Assembly (NCBI RefSeq): GCF_000507765.1
Contig: NZ_KI669405.1
Coordinates: forward strand, 30,025 to 94,024
DNA length: 64,000 nt
Direction of reading: 5' to 3'
Source of the DNA: Streptococcus parasanguinis CC87K
GTDB lineage: Bacteria > Bacillota > Bacilli > Lactobacillales > Streptococcaceae
The notes under the pieces are model-generated. The model did not search any database. It worked only from the letters and a program-made list of their open reading frames with translations, and was not told where the DNA came from. Of the stretch, positions 8,799 to 17,642 are shown piece by piece. Numbering within the stretch: the stretch's first letter is position 1; each line of letters opens with the position of its first letter. A program made the position numbers and the translations under genes.

Positions 8799-11700
8799 AT
8801 GAATAGACAAGAGCGTTTTTCATTAAGGAAATACAAATTTGGTGTAGCCTCAGTTTTATTAGGGGCTGTTTTGGTATTTGGATCTGCACAAGCGAGTGCA
8901 GAAGAACAAACAGCGGGTCAAACGAGCGCTGGGACACAGCTTGTAGCAAACAGTCAACAGGCACCTGCTGAAGAAGAGCATTCACAAGCAACAGAAGCAA
9001 GTACAGCAGTTGCTAGTGAGAAAGTTGAAGTTACAAAAGACGCAGCTGTTGCAGCAAAGACAGTTGATACAAAAGAAGCTACTGTTGTTGAAAAAGCAGA
9101 AGCTCCTAAAGAGACAGCCGCTGTTCCAGAAACAAAACCGGAAGTAGCGGAAAAACCTGTTGAAAAAGCAACAGTAGTGGCTACTGCGACAAGTTCGGAA
9201 ACAACGAATCGCCATGAGGCAACTGAAAAACCTCAAAGCATCGAAAGTGACGAAATTATTACTGTTCCCCAAACCTGGAAGCAAGGCTACAAAGGGGAAG
9301 GGATGGTGGTCGCCGTCATCGACTCTGGTTTGGATGTGAACCACGAGGTTCTTCGGATTACCGATCCTTCAAAAGCTAAGTTTAAAAACCAAGAAGAAAT
9401 CGAAGCTGCTAAGAAAGCAGCAGGAATTGATTATGGTAAATGGTACAACGACAAAGTTGTCTATGCCTATGACTATTTTGATGGTACAGATAATATCAAA
9501 GAGGCTGAAAGAGATTCTCACGGGATGCACGTTACAGGGATTGCGACGGGGAATCCTGATAAAGTAGCAGGCAACGGAGAAAAGATCTATGGTGTAGCAC
9601 CAGAAGCGCAAGTTATGTTTATGCGTGTCTTCTCAGATCGTCAAAAAACAACGGGATCTGCTCTTTATGTAAAAGCAATTGATGATGCTGTAGCTCTTGG
9701 TGCAGATACTATCAACATGAGTCTTGGCTCTACGACTGGTTCTACGGTCAATGCGGATTCAGATATTGTGGATGCCATTAAACGAGCGCGCGCTAAAGGC
9801 GTATCTGTCTTAATTTCTGCAGGAAATAGCAATAGCTTTGGAAATGGTTACTCAAGACCTTCTGCTGAAAATCCAGATTATGGTTTGGTCGGAAATCCTT
9901 CAACAGTAGAGGACTCCATCTCTGTTGCTTCTATCAATAATAAAATCATTACCACAGAAGTTTTTGAAGTCAAAGGCCTTGAAGGAAATGCAGAATTAGA
10001 TAACGGGAAATTTGACTACAGTAAATCTGCAACAGATACAGACTTTGAAAAAGGCAAAGAATATGAGTACGTATCTGTTGGTCTTGGGAAAGAAGATGAT
10101 TTCAAAGGTCTAGATCTTACTGGTAAATTAGCGCTTATTCAACGTGGAGAAATCCCATTCACAGAAAAAATTGCGAATGCCCTCCATCATGGTGCAGTAG
10201 GGGCTATGGTCTACAATAATGTGGAAGGATCAAACCTTGGAATGTCAATTGATGGGGATGCTAAGAAAATTCCATCTGTCTTCATTTCAAAACGCTATGG
10301 GGAAGCTCTTAAAGCTGGATCTTACAAAGTTGTCTTTAACAATACCATGGCCAACCGTCCATCTCCAGAAGCAGACCAATTGTCTGATTTCTCAAGCTGG
10401 GGTGTAACAACCGATGGTCAGTTGAAACCAGATGTCACAGCACCTGGTGGGAACATCTTCTCTTCTTTAAATGACAATACCTATGGGGATATGAGTGGTA
10501 CTAGTATGGCCTCACCTCACGTAGCAGGTGTTGCAGCCTTGGTTAAAGAATACCTTGTGAAGCATCACCCAGAATTAACTCCAGAACAAGTTTCTGAAAC
10601 AGTGAAAGCCTTGATCATGTCTACGGCTAAACCGCATGTTAACAAAGAAACGGGTGTCTATACTTCTCCACGCCAACAAGGAGCAGGGGTTGTTGACACA
10701 GCAGCAGCCGTTTCAACAGACTTGTATGTGACCGGTGAAAACAACTATCCAAGCGTCACTCTTGGTAATGTTGGAGATAGCTTTACATTTGATGTGACGG
10801 TTCACAATATTTCAGATACCGATCGTACCTTGAAAATGTTGGTGAATACTGACACAGATGAAGTAAAAGATGGTAAATTTACCCTCCGTCCACGTAAATT
10901 AACAGAAACTGCTTGGCCTGAAGTAACTGTGAAAGCCCATAGTTCTGAAACGGTTACAGTGAAAGTCGACACAAGTAAATTCACAGAAGAATTGAGCAAA
11001 GAAATGCCAAACGGCTATTTCCTTGAAGGATTTGTTCGCTTTGTTGATCCGGCTGATGATGGAGATGTGGTCAGCTTGCCATTTATGGGCTTCAAGGGAG
11101 AATTCCAAAACCTTCCCGCTGTTGAAAAGCCAGTCTATGATTTGGTTCGCGAAGGAAAAGATGGATTCTACTACCATATTCCAAAAGATTTGAATATCTC
11201 TTCTAGTGCGAATGTTTCTGCGCTCGTCACTCAGCAAAATGACTTCCTTCTCACTCAAGGAAAACGAGATGGTCGTCGGATTACAGTCCTTGGTATTGAC
11301 GAAAATACAGAAGGAACTCACACCCTTCAACTAGATGAAAACGGAAATGTTCGCATTGCCATTTCGCCAAATGAAGATGGAAATAAAGATTTCGTCGAAT
11401 ACAAGACAGTTGCCCTTAGAAACATTGAAAACCTTCGTGCAAGTGTCTACGCAGCAAGTGATACGGAACATCAACATCCAATTTGGGAAGGAACGCCATC
11501 TGACCATCGTAAGAACTTCTTCAACGGTGACCAAAAGAACCCACGCAGCTACACATTAGATAATACTGTCTGGTCTGGTAGCGATGCTAATGGAAATGCG
11601 GTAGCAGATGGTGTATATGATTATGTCATCCGTTACACCCCAATGGTTCCTGGAGCTGAGGAGCAATCAACGACCTTCAAGGTTCGGGTTGATACTCAAA

Positions 11701-13217
11701 AACCAGTGATTACATCTGGCTATATTCGCTTTAAAGACGGAGCACAACAGTTTGTTGCACGCAAAGCCAAAGATGTTGGCGAAGGTGGTATCTTAACTGA
11801 AAAACTCGTTTACGTGACTCCATTTGATGATCAGGGGACAATGGTCCAAACCAGTGAAGATAAGAATGGTACACGTGCGCTTGAAAATTACCATGTGATC
11901 AAAGCCAATGCAGATGGTAGCTTCGATCTTCCTGAAAACATCGATAAGAAGAATATCTACTACTATGTAGAAGACTTTGCGGGGAACGTAGATTATGTTT
12001 CACTAGCTGATTTAGTTCGGGATCAAAATAGTGGTCGGGTTCAAATCGCAGTTCGTGACGCTAAAACGAACAAAGCTTTGGATACTATGTATGTTTACCG
12101 AATCAAAGATAGCAATGGTCAATATGTATCAGTTGACAAGACAAAAGATATTAACCTCTTGAACTTTGGTCATTACACTGCAGAAATCTTTACTTATGAT
12201 CGTACAGAAGTGAAATTTGTCAGCAGCTTGACGCAAGAATTTGATTTAACAGAAGATAATAGTTTCCAAACGATTGCTTTTCTTGCCAATACTTTAGAAT
12301 ATGCACCAGTTAGCATCAGCTTTGATCAACCGGTTTCAAAAGCAGCTACGATCGTATTAAAAGGGGCAGATGGTGAAAACTTTGTCTTGCCTGCTGAAAA
12401 ATATGGTAAAAATGGCTTTGGTAAATCTGTAGCAACTGGTCAATATACCTTGGTTGCAACTCTTCCTACAGGCTATGAACTAGCTGAGGAAGCACCAGTG
12501 ATTTCAGTTGTCGCAGGGCGCAACAACAATTACCGTATTGGAGTGATCTCAAAAGTGGATCTCTTAGCTGCTTTGAACAACCAAGCAGATGTTACAAAGA
12601 CAGCGCAATACTTCAATGCCAGTGCGGATAAGAAGGAAGCCTATGATCAAGCCTTGCAAGCGGCCCAAGCAGCCTTGACCAACAAGGTTAGTCAAGAGCA
12701 AGTCAACCAAGCTCTAGCTAGTCTTGAAGCTGCCAGCCAAGCTTTGGATGGGAAAGATTCAAACGTTGCGGCCTTGAAAGAAGCTATGCAGGCTTACGAT
12801 GCTACGACAAAAACTGGTCGTTATGCCAATGCCAAAGAAAAAGTACGTCGCGACTACGATCGTGCTTTCCAAACAGTAGCCTTGCTTGCAGTTGATCCAA
12901 CTGTGAAACAAGAACAAATCAATCAAGCACTTGCTGAGCTTAGCCGTGCAGAAGGAAAATTAAACGGGAAAGCAACTGATTTTTCAAGTCTTGAAAAATA
13001 CATCAAGGAAGAATTGAAGTTCCAAGAAAAGAATGCGAAATTCATCTATGCTGGAAATGAAGAAAAAGAAGCTTACCTAGTAGCCTTCAAGGATGCACAA
13101 ACCATCCTTTCAAATCCAGGAGCAAGCCAACAAGATGTAAAAGATGCTTTGACAGCCTTGAAAAATGCCAAGAAAAAACTTCATGGTAAAAAACCAAAAG
13201 CTGCAAGACGTCCATAA
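8799..13217 (+). CDS. Secreted cell-envelope subtilisin-like serine protease (C5a peptidase/PrtA type)
   Basis: 1472 residues. YSIRK/GxxS signal peptide (FSLRK at 7-11, GVAS at 15-18, likely cleavage after A34). A Thr/Glu/Ala-rich propeptide runs to about 150. The S8 peptidase domain has the full triad: D175 in AVIDSGLD, H241 in DSHGMHVTG and S569 in GTSMASPHVAG, with a protease-associated insert around 400-500. A fibronectin-like C5a-peptidase domain follows (about 650-770), then further beta-rich regions, and three FIVAR-type helical repeats near 1253, 1325 and 1396. It ends in a basic KKPKAARRP tail with no LPXTG motif and no membrane helix, so sortase anchoring is not expected. Family members cut host and streptococcal surface proteins. 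Confidence 0.93.
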   Translation: MNRQERFSLRKYKFGVASVLLGAVLVFGSAQASAEEQTAGQTSAGTQLVANSQQAPAEEEHSQATEASTAVASEKVEVTKDAAVAAKTVDTKEATVVEKAEAPKETAAVPETKPEVAEKPVEKATVVATATSSETTNRHEATEKPQSIESDEIITVPQTWKQGYKGEGMVVAVIDSGLDVNHEVLRITDPSKAKFKNQEEIEAAKKAAGIDYGKWYNDKVVYAYDYFDGTDNIKEAERDSHGMHVTGIATGNPDKVAGNGEKIYGVAPEAQVMFMRVFSDRQKTTGSALYVKAIDDAVALGADTINMSLGSTTGSTVNADSDIVDAIKRARAKGVSVLISAGNSNSFGNGYSRPSAENPDYGLVGNPSTVEDSISVASINNKIITTEVFEVKGLEGNAELDNGKFDYSKSATDTDFEKGKEYEYVSVGLGKEDDFKGLDLTGKLALIQRGEIPFTEKIANALHHGAVGAMVYNNVEGSNLGMSIDGDAKKIPSVFISKRYGEALKAGSYKVVFNNTMANRPSPEADQLSDFSSWGVTTDGQLKPDVTAPGGNIFSSLNDNTYGDMSGTSMASPHVAGVAALVKEYLVKHHPELTPEQVSETVKALIMSTAKPHVNKETGVYTSPRQQGAGVVDTAAAVSTDLYVTGENNYPSVTLGNVGDSFTFDVTVHNISDTDRTLKMLVNTDTDEVKDGKFTLRPRKLTETAWPEVTVKAHSSETVTVKVDTSKFTEELSKEMPNGYFLEGFVRFVDPADDGDVVSLPFMGFKGEFQNLPAVEKPVYDLVREGKDGFYYHIPKDLNISSSANVSALVTQQNDFLLTQGKRDGRRITVLGIDENTEGTHTLQLDENGNVRIAISPNEDGNKDFVEYKTVALRNIENLRASVYAASDTEHQHPIWEGTPSDHRKNFFNGDQKNPRSYTLDNTVWSGSDANGNAVADGVYDYVIRYTPMVPGAEEQSTTFKVRVDTQKPVITSGYIRFKDGAQQFVARKAKDVGEGGILTEKLVYVTPFDDQGTMVQTSEDKNGTRALENYHVIKANADGSFDLPENIDKKNIYYYVEDFAGNVDYVSLADLVRDQNSGRVQIAVRDAKTNKALDTMYVYRIKDSNGQYVSVDKTKDINLLNFGHYTAEIFTYDRTEVKFVSSLTQEFDLTEDNSFQTIAFLANTLEYAPVSISFDQPVSKAATIVLKGADGENFVLPAEKYGKNGFGKSVATGQYTLVATLPTGYELAEEAPVISVVAGRNNNYRIGVISKVDLLAALNNQADVTKTAQYFNASADKKEAYDQALQAAQAALTNKVSQEQVNQALASLEAASQALDGKDSNVAALKEAMQAYDATTKTGRYANAKEKVRRDYDRAFQTVALLAVDPTVKQEQINQALAELSRAEGKLNGKATDFSSLEKYIKEELKFQEKNAKFIYAGNEEKEAYLVAFKDAQTILSNPGASQQDVKDALTALKNAKKKLHGKKPKAARRP

Positions 13218-13244
13218 GAAAAATAAAATAGTTTGTTAGCCTAG

Positions 13245-13279
13245 AATCCATCTGAAACATTTGTTTCAGATGGATTTTT
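13245..13279 (+). terminator. Terminator after the subtilase gene
   Basis: AATCCATCTGAAAC (13245-13258) and GTTTCAGATGGATT (13263-13276) form a perfect 14-bp stem with a 4-base loop, followed by Ts. Confidence 0.95.
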
Positions 13280-13280
13280 A

Positions 13281-13309
13281 TTTACAAGTACCTAAAAATT
13301 TGCTATAAT
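13281..13309 (+). promoter_or_regulatory. Promoter of the T-box/glyQS transcript
   Basis: TTTACA (13281-13286), 17-base spacer, TATAAT (13304-13309), with extended -10 TGC. The -35 lies right behind the subtilase terminator. Confidence 0.88.
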
Positions 13310-13315
13310 ACTAGT

Positions 13316-13511
13316 CAAGAAAGAAGGGCTTATGGCGTTTTTCTAGCGAGCTTGGGATAGTGAAAGCCAAGTAGAGCAAAGTAGGCAAGTGGCGCTTTCT
13401 CTCAGCAAAGAGCTGAAGACAAACAGATAAAATGAAGTAATAAATTAGGGTGGAACCGCGTTTCTGACGCCCCTAGTCGCAAGGCTTGGGTGTTGAAATT
13501 CGGTTCTTTTT
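13316..13511 (+). promoter_or_regulatory. T-box riboswitch, glycine type
   Basis: About 195-base leader. The base of stem I is AGAAAG (13318-13323) with CTTTCT (13395-13400); its apex TAGCGAGCTTGGG...GCCAAGTAGAGC resembles other glyQS leaders. A GGC triplet at 13391-13393 is at the expected specifier position, fitting glycine tRNA. The T-box sequence AGGGTGGAACCGCG is at 13447-13460. The competing terminator pairs GAACCG (13453-13458) with CGGTTC (13501-13506), extended by GACGCCC with GGGTGTT, and ends in TTTTT. Uncharged tRNA-Gly should favour readthrough. The first gene behind it is a GFA-family protein, not glyQ. Confidence 0.93.
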
Positions 13512-13545
13512 GAATTCGTCTAATGCCTAAGTAGAAAGGAGTACA

Positions 13546-13917
13546 ATGCTTAAAGGATCTTGTTTATGTAAAGCAGTGACTTACACTCTAGATGAGGAAT
13601 TATCGGAATTAGTTTTTTGTCATTGCTCATTTTGTCGGAAAGCAACTGCGTCTGCCTATACAGTTAATGCTAAAGTTAGCAGTAAAAACCTAGTATTGCA
13701 TGGAAAAGAACAGTTGGTTACCTATAGTTCATCTCCAGGAAAACAACGCTACTACTGCCAGAACTGTCATAGTCAAATTTTCACTGTTCAAGAAAATATA
13801 CCAGAAGTCTGTGCTTTGAAATTAGGTACAATAGATGAATGCGATCAGAATTTACAAACTATTCCCAAACGTCATATTTTTCAGGATCCAGCTTTTTCTT
13901 GGTTGCTTGATAAATAA
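13546..13917 (+). CDS. GFA/CENP-V family zinc protein
   Basis: 123 residues. The seven family cysteines are all present: C6-x-C8, C25-x-C27-x-x-C30 and C71-x-x-C74, in the GFA fold that binds structural and catalytic zinc. The founding member activates formaldehyde through S-hydroxymethyl-glutathione, but most bacterial homologues have no proven substrate, and I make no claim for this one. AAAGGAG precedes the ATG. It sits between the glycine T-box and glyQ with no terminator or promoter before glyQ (35-base gap), so it should be expressed when glycine tRNA is uncharged. This placement is unusual. Confidence 0.9.
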   Translation: MLKGSCLCKAVTYTLDEELSELVFCHCSFCRKATASAYTVNAKVSSKNLVLHGKEQLVTYSSSPGKQRYYCQNCHSQIFTVQENIPEVCALKLGTIDECDQNLQTIPKRHIFQDPAFSWLLDK

Positions 13918-13952
13918 ACCTAAAAAGATAATATAAATTAAAGGAGTAAATA

Positions 13953-14870
13953 ATGTCTAAAAAACTAACCTTCCAGGAAATCATCCTTACTTTGCAACAA
14001 TACTGGAATGATCAGGGTTGTATGCTGATGCAGGCTTATGATAACGAAAAGGGTGCGGGAACTATGAGTCCTTACACTTTCCTTCGTGCCATTGGTCCTG
14101 AACCATGGAACGCAGCCTATGTAGAGCCATCTCGTCGTCCAGCTGATGGTCGTTATGGGGAAAACCCAAACCGTCTTTACCAACACCACCAATTCCAAGT
14201 GGTTATGAAACCTTCTCCATCAAACATCCAAGAACTCTACCTTGAGTCATTGGAAAAATTGGGGATTAATCCTTTGGAGCACGATATCCGTTTCGTTGAA
14301 GATAACTGGGAAAACCCATCAACTGGTTCAGCTGGTCTTGGTTGGGAAGTTTGGTTGGACGGTATGGAAATCACTCAGTTCACCTACTTCCAACAAGTTG
14401 GTGGCTTGACAACTGGTCCGGTAACTTCTGAGGTTACTTATGGTTTGGAACGTTTGGCTTCTTACATCCAAGAAGTAGATTCTGTTTATGATATTGAGTG
14501 GGCTCCCGGCGTTAAGTACGGAGAAATCTTCCTTCAACCAGAATATGAACACTCAAAATACAGCTTTGAAGTTTCTGACCAAGATATGCTTCTTGAAAAC
14601 TTCGAAAAATTTGAAAAAGAAGCAGGACGTGCTTTGGAATTGGGCCTTGTTCACCCAGCCTATGACTACGTTTTGAAATGTTCGCATACCTTCAACTTGC
14701 TTGACGCTCGTGGTGCTGTATCCGTTACAGAACGTGCCGGCTATATTGCCCGCATCCGTAACTTGGCCCGTGTCGTAGCCAAAACTTTCGTCGCAGAACG
14801 CAAGAAACTCGGTTACCCACTTCTCGACGAAGCCACACGCGCAAAACTCCTAGCAGAAGAGGAAGAATAA
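13953..14870 (+). CDS. glyQ: Glycyl-tRNA synthetase alpha subunit
   Basis: 305 residues, normal length. The alpha subunit of the bacterial alpha2beta2 enzyme holds the class II catalytic core that activates glycine. Recognisable landmarks are [14 protein letters not shown] at the start, [13 protein letters not shown] (motif 1 region), [17 protein letters not shown] and the motif 2/3 regions with [13 protein letters not shown] and the C-terminal [20 protein letters not shown] lies before the ATG. It is controlled by the T-box leader upstream. Unusually, 281 bases of structured DNA separate it from glyS. Confidence 0.98.
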   Translation: MSKKLTFQEIILTLQQYWNDQGCMLMQAYDNEKGAGTMSPYTFLRAIGPEPWNAAYVEPSRRPADGRYGENPNRLYQHHQFQVVMKPSPSNIQELYLESLEKLGINPLEHDIRFVEDNWENPSTGSAGLGWEVWLDGMEITQFTYFQQVGGLTTGPVTSEVTYGLERLASYIQEVDSVYDIEWAPGVKYGEIFLQPEYEHSKYSFEVSDQDMLLENFEKFEKEAGRALELGLVHPAYDYVLKCSHTFNLLDARGAVSVTERAGYIARIRNLARVVAKTFVAERKKLGYPLLDEATRAKLLAEEEE

Positions 14871-14893
14871 AAAGAGTTACAAGAATGGAAAAT

Positions 14894-15122
14894 GGGCAAA
14901 CAAAGTGAGCCCGTACGGCTACCCAGAGGCAAGTCGGAGACTTGCTAAAGGGATAGGCACCGCTGTACTGCTATATGGGGATTTTTGAAACGTTAGGTTC
15001 AAAAATCAGTTGGCTAAATCCACTTTGATGAGACTGTTGGAAATCGATGTCAAGGAGACAGAAGATTTCCAACAGTCTCACAAAGTTAGTTAGCGACGTC
15101 CCCAGTACCTAAGGTGCCTATC
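14894..15122 (+). repeat. Structured spacer between glyQ and glyS (nested inverted repeats, MITE-like)
   Basis: Outer arms GATAGGCACC (14952-14961) and GGTGCCTATC (15113-15122); next GTACTG (14965-14970) with CAGTAC (15103-15108) and GGGGA (14977-14981) with TCCCC (15099-15103); then a near-perfect 23/24-base pair, 15022-15045 with 15064-15086. The longer left arm holds its own hairpin, TTTTTGAA (14982-14989) with TTCAAAAA (14998-15005). A separate hairpin, GCAAGTC (14929-14935) with GACTTGC (14939-14945), precedes it. No ORF of note. It may be a non-autonomous insertion or a folded RNA in the glyQS message. Confidence 0.7.
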
Positions 15123-15151
15123 AAAAAGAAGAATTTTGTAAAGGAAAAAAC

Positions 15152-17188
15152 ATGACAAAAAACTTATTAGTAGAACTTGGACTTGAAGAGTTGCCAGCCT
15201 ACGTTGTCACACCAAGTGAAAAACAACTCGGTGAGAAAATGGCAGCCTTCTTGGATGACAACCGTCTTTCATACGAAAGCATTCAAACCTTCTCAACGCC
15301 ACGCCGTTTGGCTGTACGTGTGATTGGTTTGGCGGATCAACAATCGGATTTGACCGAAGATTTTAAAGGACCTTCTAAGAAAATCGCCTTGGATGCAGAC
15401 GGAAACTTCTCAAAAGCGGCTCAAGGATTCGTTCGTGGAAAAGGCTTGACCGTTGATGATATCGAATTTCGTGAAGTCAAGGGTGAAGAGTACGTTTATG
15501 TCACGAAACACGAAGCTGGAAAACCTGCCAAAGAAGTCTTGGCTGGCGTTCCAGAAGTGCTTGCTTCATTGACCTTCCCTGTTAGCATGCACTGGGCTAA
15601 CAACACATTTGAATACATTCGCCCAGTTCACACCTTGATCGTTCTTTTGGGCGACGAAGCGCTTGTCCTTGATTTCTTGGATATCCAGTCAGGTCGTGTT
15701 AGTCGTGGCCACCGTTTCCTTGGACATGAAGTGGAAATTACCAATGCGGATTCTTATGAAGAAGACCTTCGCACGGTTTACGTGATTGCGGATAGCAAAG
15801 AACGTGAAAACATGATCCGTGAGCAAATCAAGGCCATCGAAGCAGAACAAGGTGTTCAAGTTCAAATCGAAGAAGGACTTTTGAACGAAGTCTTGAACTT
15901 GGTCGAATACCCAACTGCCTTTATGGGAAGTTTTGACACTAAATATTTGGATGTTCCAGAAGAAGTTTTGGTGACCTCAATGGAAACGCACCAACGTTAC
16001 TTTGTTGTACGTGACCTTGATGGTCAGCTGAAACCAAACTTCATCTCAGTTCGTAATGGGAACGCTGAGCACTTGGAAAATGTCGTTCGAGGAAATGAAA
16101 AAGTATTGGTGGCACGTCTTGAAGACGGTGAATTCTTCTGGCGTGAAGACCAAAAACTCAAGATTGAAGATCTGGTTGCTAAATTGGCGAATGTAACCTT
16201 CCATGAAAAAATCGGTTCTCTTTCAGAACACATGGCCCGTGCGGGTGTTATTGCAGCGTCATTGGCTGAGCAAGCTGGTTTGACTGCTGAAGAAACGGCA
16301 GCTGTCGCTCGTGCAGCTGAAATTTACAAATTTGACCTCTTGACGGGTATGGTCGGAGAGTTCGATGAATTGCAAGGAATCATGGGTGAAAAATACGCCC
16401 TCCTCGCTGGTGAAGATGCTGCGGTAGCGATAGCTATCCGTGAGCACTACCTTCCTGATTCAGCAGACGGAGCCCTTCCAGAGACTAAGGTTGGTGCTAT
16501 CCTTGCCCTTGCAGATAAATTGGATACCCTCCTTTCCTTCTTCTCAGTTGGCTTGATTCCATCAGGTTCCAATGACCCTTATGCGCTTCGTCGTGCAACA
16601 CAAGGGATTGTTCGAATCTTGGATGCCTTTGGCTGGCATATTCCGATGGATGAGTTGATTGATAGCCTTTACGGACTTTCATTTGATAGCCTTTCCTATG
16701 ACAATCAAGCAGAAGTGCTCAACTTCATCAAGGCGCGTGTGGACAAGATGATGGGACGCACACCAAAAGATATCAAAGACGCTGTTCTTACTGGTTCAAA
16801 CTTTGTCGTGGCTGATATGCTGGAAGCAGCTGAAGCTCTTTCAGAAGCTGCGAAGACCGATGGTTATAAGGCAGCTGTTGAATCCCTCTCACGTGCTTTC
16901 AACTTGGCAGAAAAAGCAGATGCTTCAGTAGCGGTCGATGCTAGTCTCTTTGAAAATGATCAAGAAAAAGCTCTTGCTAAAGCGATTGAAGAGCTAGAAT
17001 TGACTGGTTCAGCTAGTGACAAATTGGCTCAACTCTTTGCTCTTAGCCCAGTCATCGATGCTTTCTTTGACAATACTATGGTTATGGCAGAAGATGAGGC
17101 AGTTAAAAACAACCGTTTGGCCCTTCTTGCAGGTCTTGTAGCTAAAGCCAACGCTGTTGCAGCTTTCAACCAATTGAACACAAAATAA
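15152..17188 (+). CDS. glyS: Glycyl-tRNA synthetase beta subunit
   Basis: 678 residues, normal length. The beta subunit carries tRNA recognition and an HD-like domain; it works with GlyQ in the cytoplasm. The start [15 protein letters not shown] and the internal [30 protein letters not shown] and [15 protein letters not shown] segments are family hallmarks. AAAGGA precedes the ATG. It lies after the structured spacer and before a DUF896 gene 33 bases on, and should share the T-box-controlled transcript unless the spacer terminates or cleaves it. Confidence 0.98.
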   Translation: MTKNLLVELGLEELPAYVVTPSEKQLGEKMAAFLDDNRLSYESIQTFSTPRRLAVRVIGLADQQSDLTEDFKGPSKKIALDADGNFSKAAQGFVRGKGLTVDDIEFREVKGEEYVYVTKHEAGKPAKEVLAGVPEVLASLTFPVSMHWANNTFEYIRPVHTLIVLLGDEALVLDFLDIQSGRVSRGHRFLGHEVEITNADSYEEDLRTVYVIADSKERENMIREQIKAIEAEQGVQVQIEEGLLNEVLNLVEYPTAFMGSFDTKYLDVPEEVLVTSMETHQRYFVVRDLDGQLKPNFISVRNGNAEHLENVVRGNEKVLVARLEDGEFFWREDQKLKIEDLVAKLANVTFHEKIGSLSEHMARAGVIAASLAEQAGLTAEETAAVARAAEIYKFDLLTGMVGEFDELQGIMGEKYALLAGEDAAVAIAIREHYLPDSADGALPETKVGAILALADKLDTLLSFFSVGLIPSGSNDPYALRRATQGIVRILDAFGWHIPMDELIDSLYGLSFDSLSYDNQAEVLNFIKARVDKMMGRTPKDIKDAVLTGSNFVVADMLEAAEALSEAAKTDGYKAAVESLSRAFNLAEKADASVAVDASLFENDQEKALAKAIEELELTGSASDKLAQLFALSPVIDAFFDNTMVMAEDEAVKNNRLALLAGLVAKANAVAAFNQLNTK

Positions 17189-17221
17189 TGACCTAGTAAC
17201 AGGTAGAAAGTAGGTTTTATT

Positions 17222-17479
17222 ATGACACCTGAAAAAATTGCTCGTATCAATGAGCTTGCTAAAAAGAAAAAAACAGAAGGTTTGACTCCAGAAGAAGAAG
17301 TGGAGCAAGCAAAACTTCGTGAAGAATACATTGAGGGCTATCGTCGCTCAGTTCGTCACCATATCGAAGGAATTAAAGTGGTTGACGAAGAAGGTAACGA
17401 TGTGACACCTGAAAAACTACGCCAAGTGCAACGGGAAAAAGGTTTGCATGGCCGTAGTCTCGATGATCCTAATTCATAA
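17222..17479 (+). CDS. DUF896 (UPF0291/YnzC) family protein
   Basis: 85 residues. The family pattern is clear: an N-terminal helix [20 protein letters not shown], then [21 protein letters not shown], and a C-terminal [11 protein letters not shown]. YnzC of Bacillus is a small helical protein induced in the SOS response with no proven biochemical role. It follows glyS closely and is the last gene before a strong terminator, so it probably rides on the glyQS transcript. Confidence 0.9.
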   Translation: MTPEKIARINELAKKKKTEGLTPEEEVEQAKLREEYIEGYRRSVRHHIEGIKVVDEEGNDVTPEKLRQVQREKGLHGRSLDDPNS

Positions 17480-17480
17480 T

Positions 17481-17516
17481 CAAAAGAGTGCTGGAATAGA
17501 CTCCAGCACTCTTTTG
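17481..17516. terminator. Strong symmetrical terminator after the DUF896 gene
   Basis: CAAAAGAGTGCTGGA (17481-17495) is perfectly complementary to TCCAGCACTCTTTTG (17502-17516); A- and T-runs at both edges allow action in both directions. Confidence 0.92.
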
Positions 17517-17548
17517 TATCTTTAAAATTCAGAATATTCTGGACCAGA

Positions 17549-17577
17549 TTGACCAATTTTTAAAAACATGGTATAGT
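17549..17577 (+). promoter_or_regulatory. Promoter of the amino-acid permease
   Basis: TTGACC (17549-17554), 17-base spacer, TATAGT (17572-17577). Confidence 0.85.
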
Positions 17578-17601
17578 AGATTGTGTGAAAATTTGAAGTA
17601 T

Positions 17602-17616
17602 ACTTTTCTGAAAATG
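17602..17616 (+). promoter_or_regulatory. CodY-box-like site in the permease leader
   Basis: ACTTTTCTGAAAATG matches the CodY consensus AATTTTCWGAAAATT at 13 of 15 positions. It lies about 18-32 bases downstream of the predicted transcription start, a position where bound CodY would act as a roadblock. Repression of amino-acid uptake by CodY in rich medium is established in streptococci and lactococci. Confidence 0.65.
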
Positions 17617-17642
17617 TACAGAAAAAGAATTGGAGTAATCAT

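Noticed and set aside
13180..13245. A frameshift hiding an LPXTG sorting signal at the end of the subtilase
   Set aside because: All three frames after the last FIVAR repeat were read up to the terminator; none encodes LPXTG, a hydrophobic stretch or a basic sorting tail.
14871..15151. A second T-box or other known riboswitch between glyQ and glyS
   Set aside because: There is no AGGGTGGNACCGCG core and no terminator with a T-run; the fold is a nested palindrome instead.
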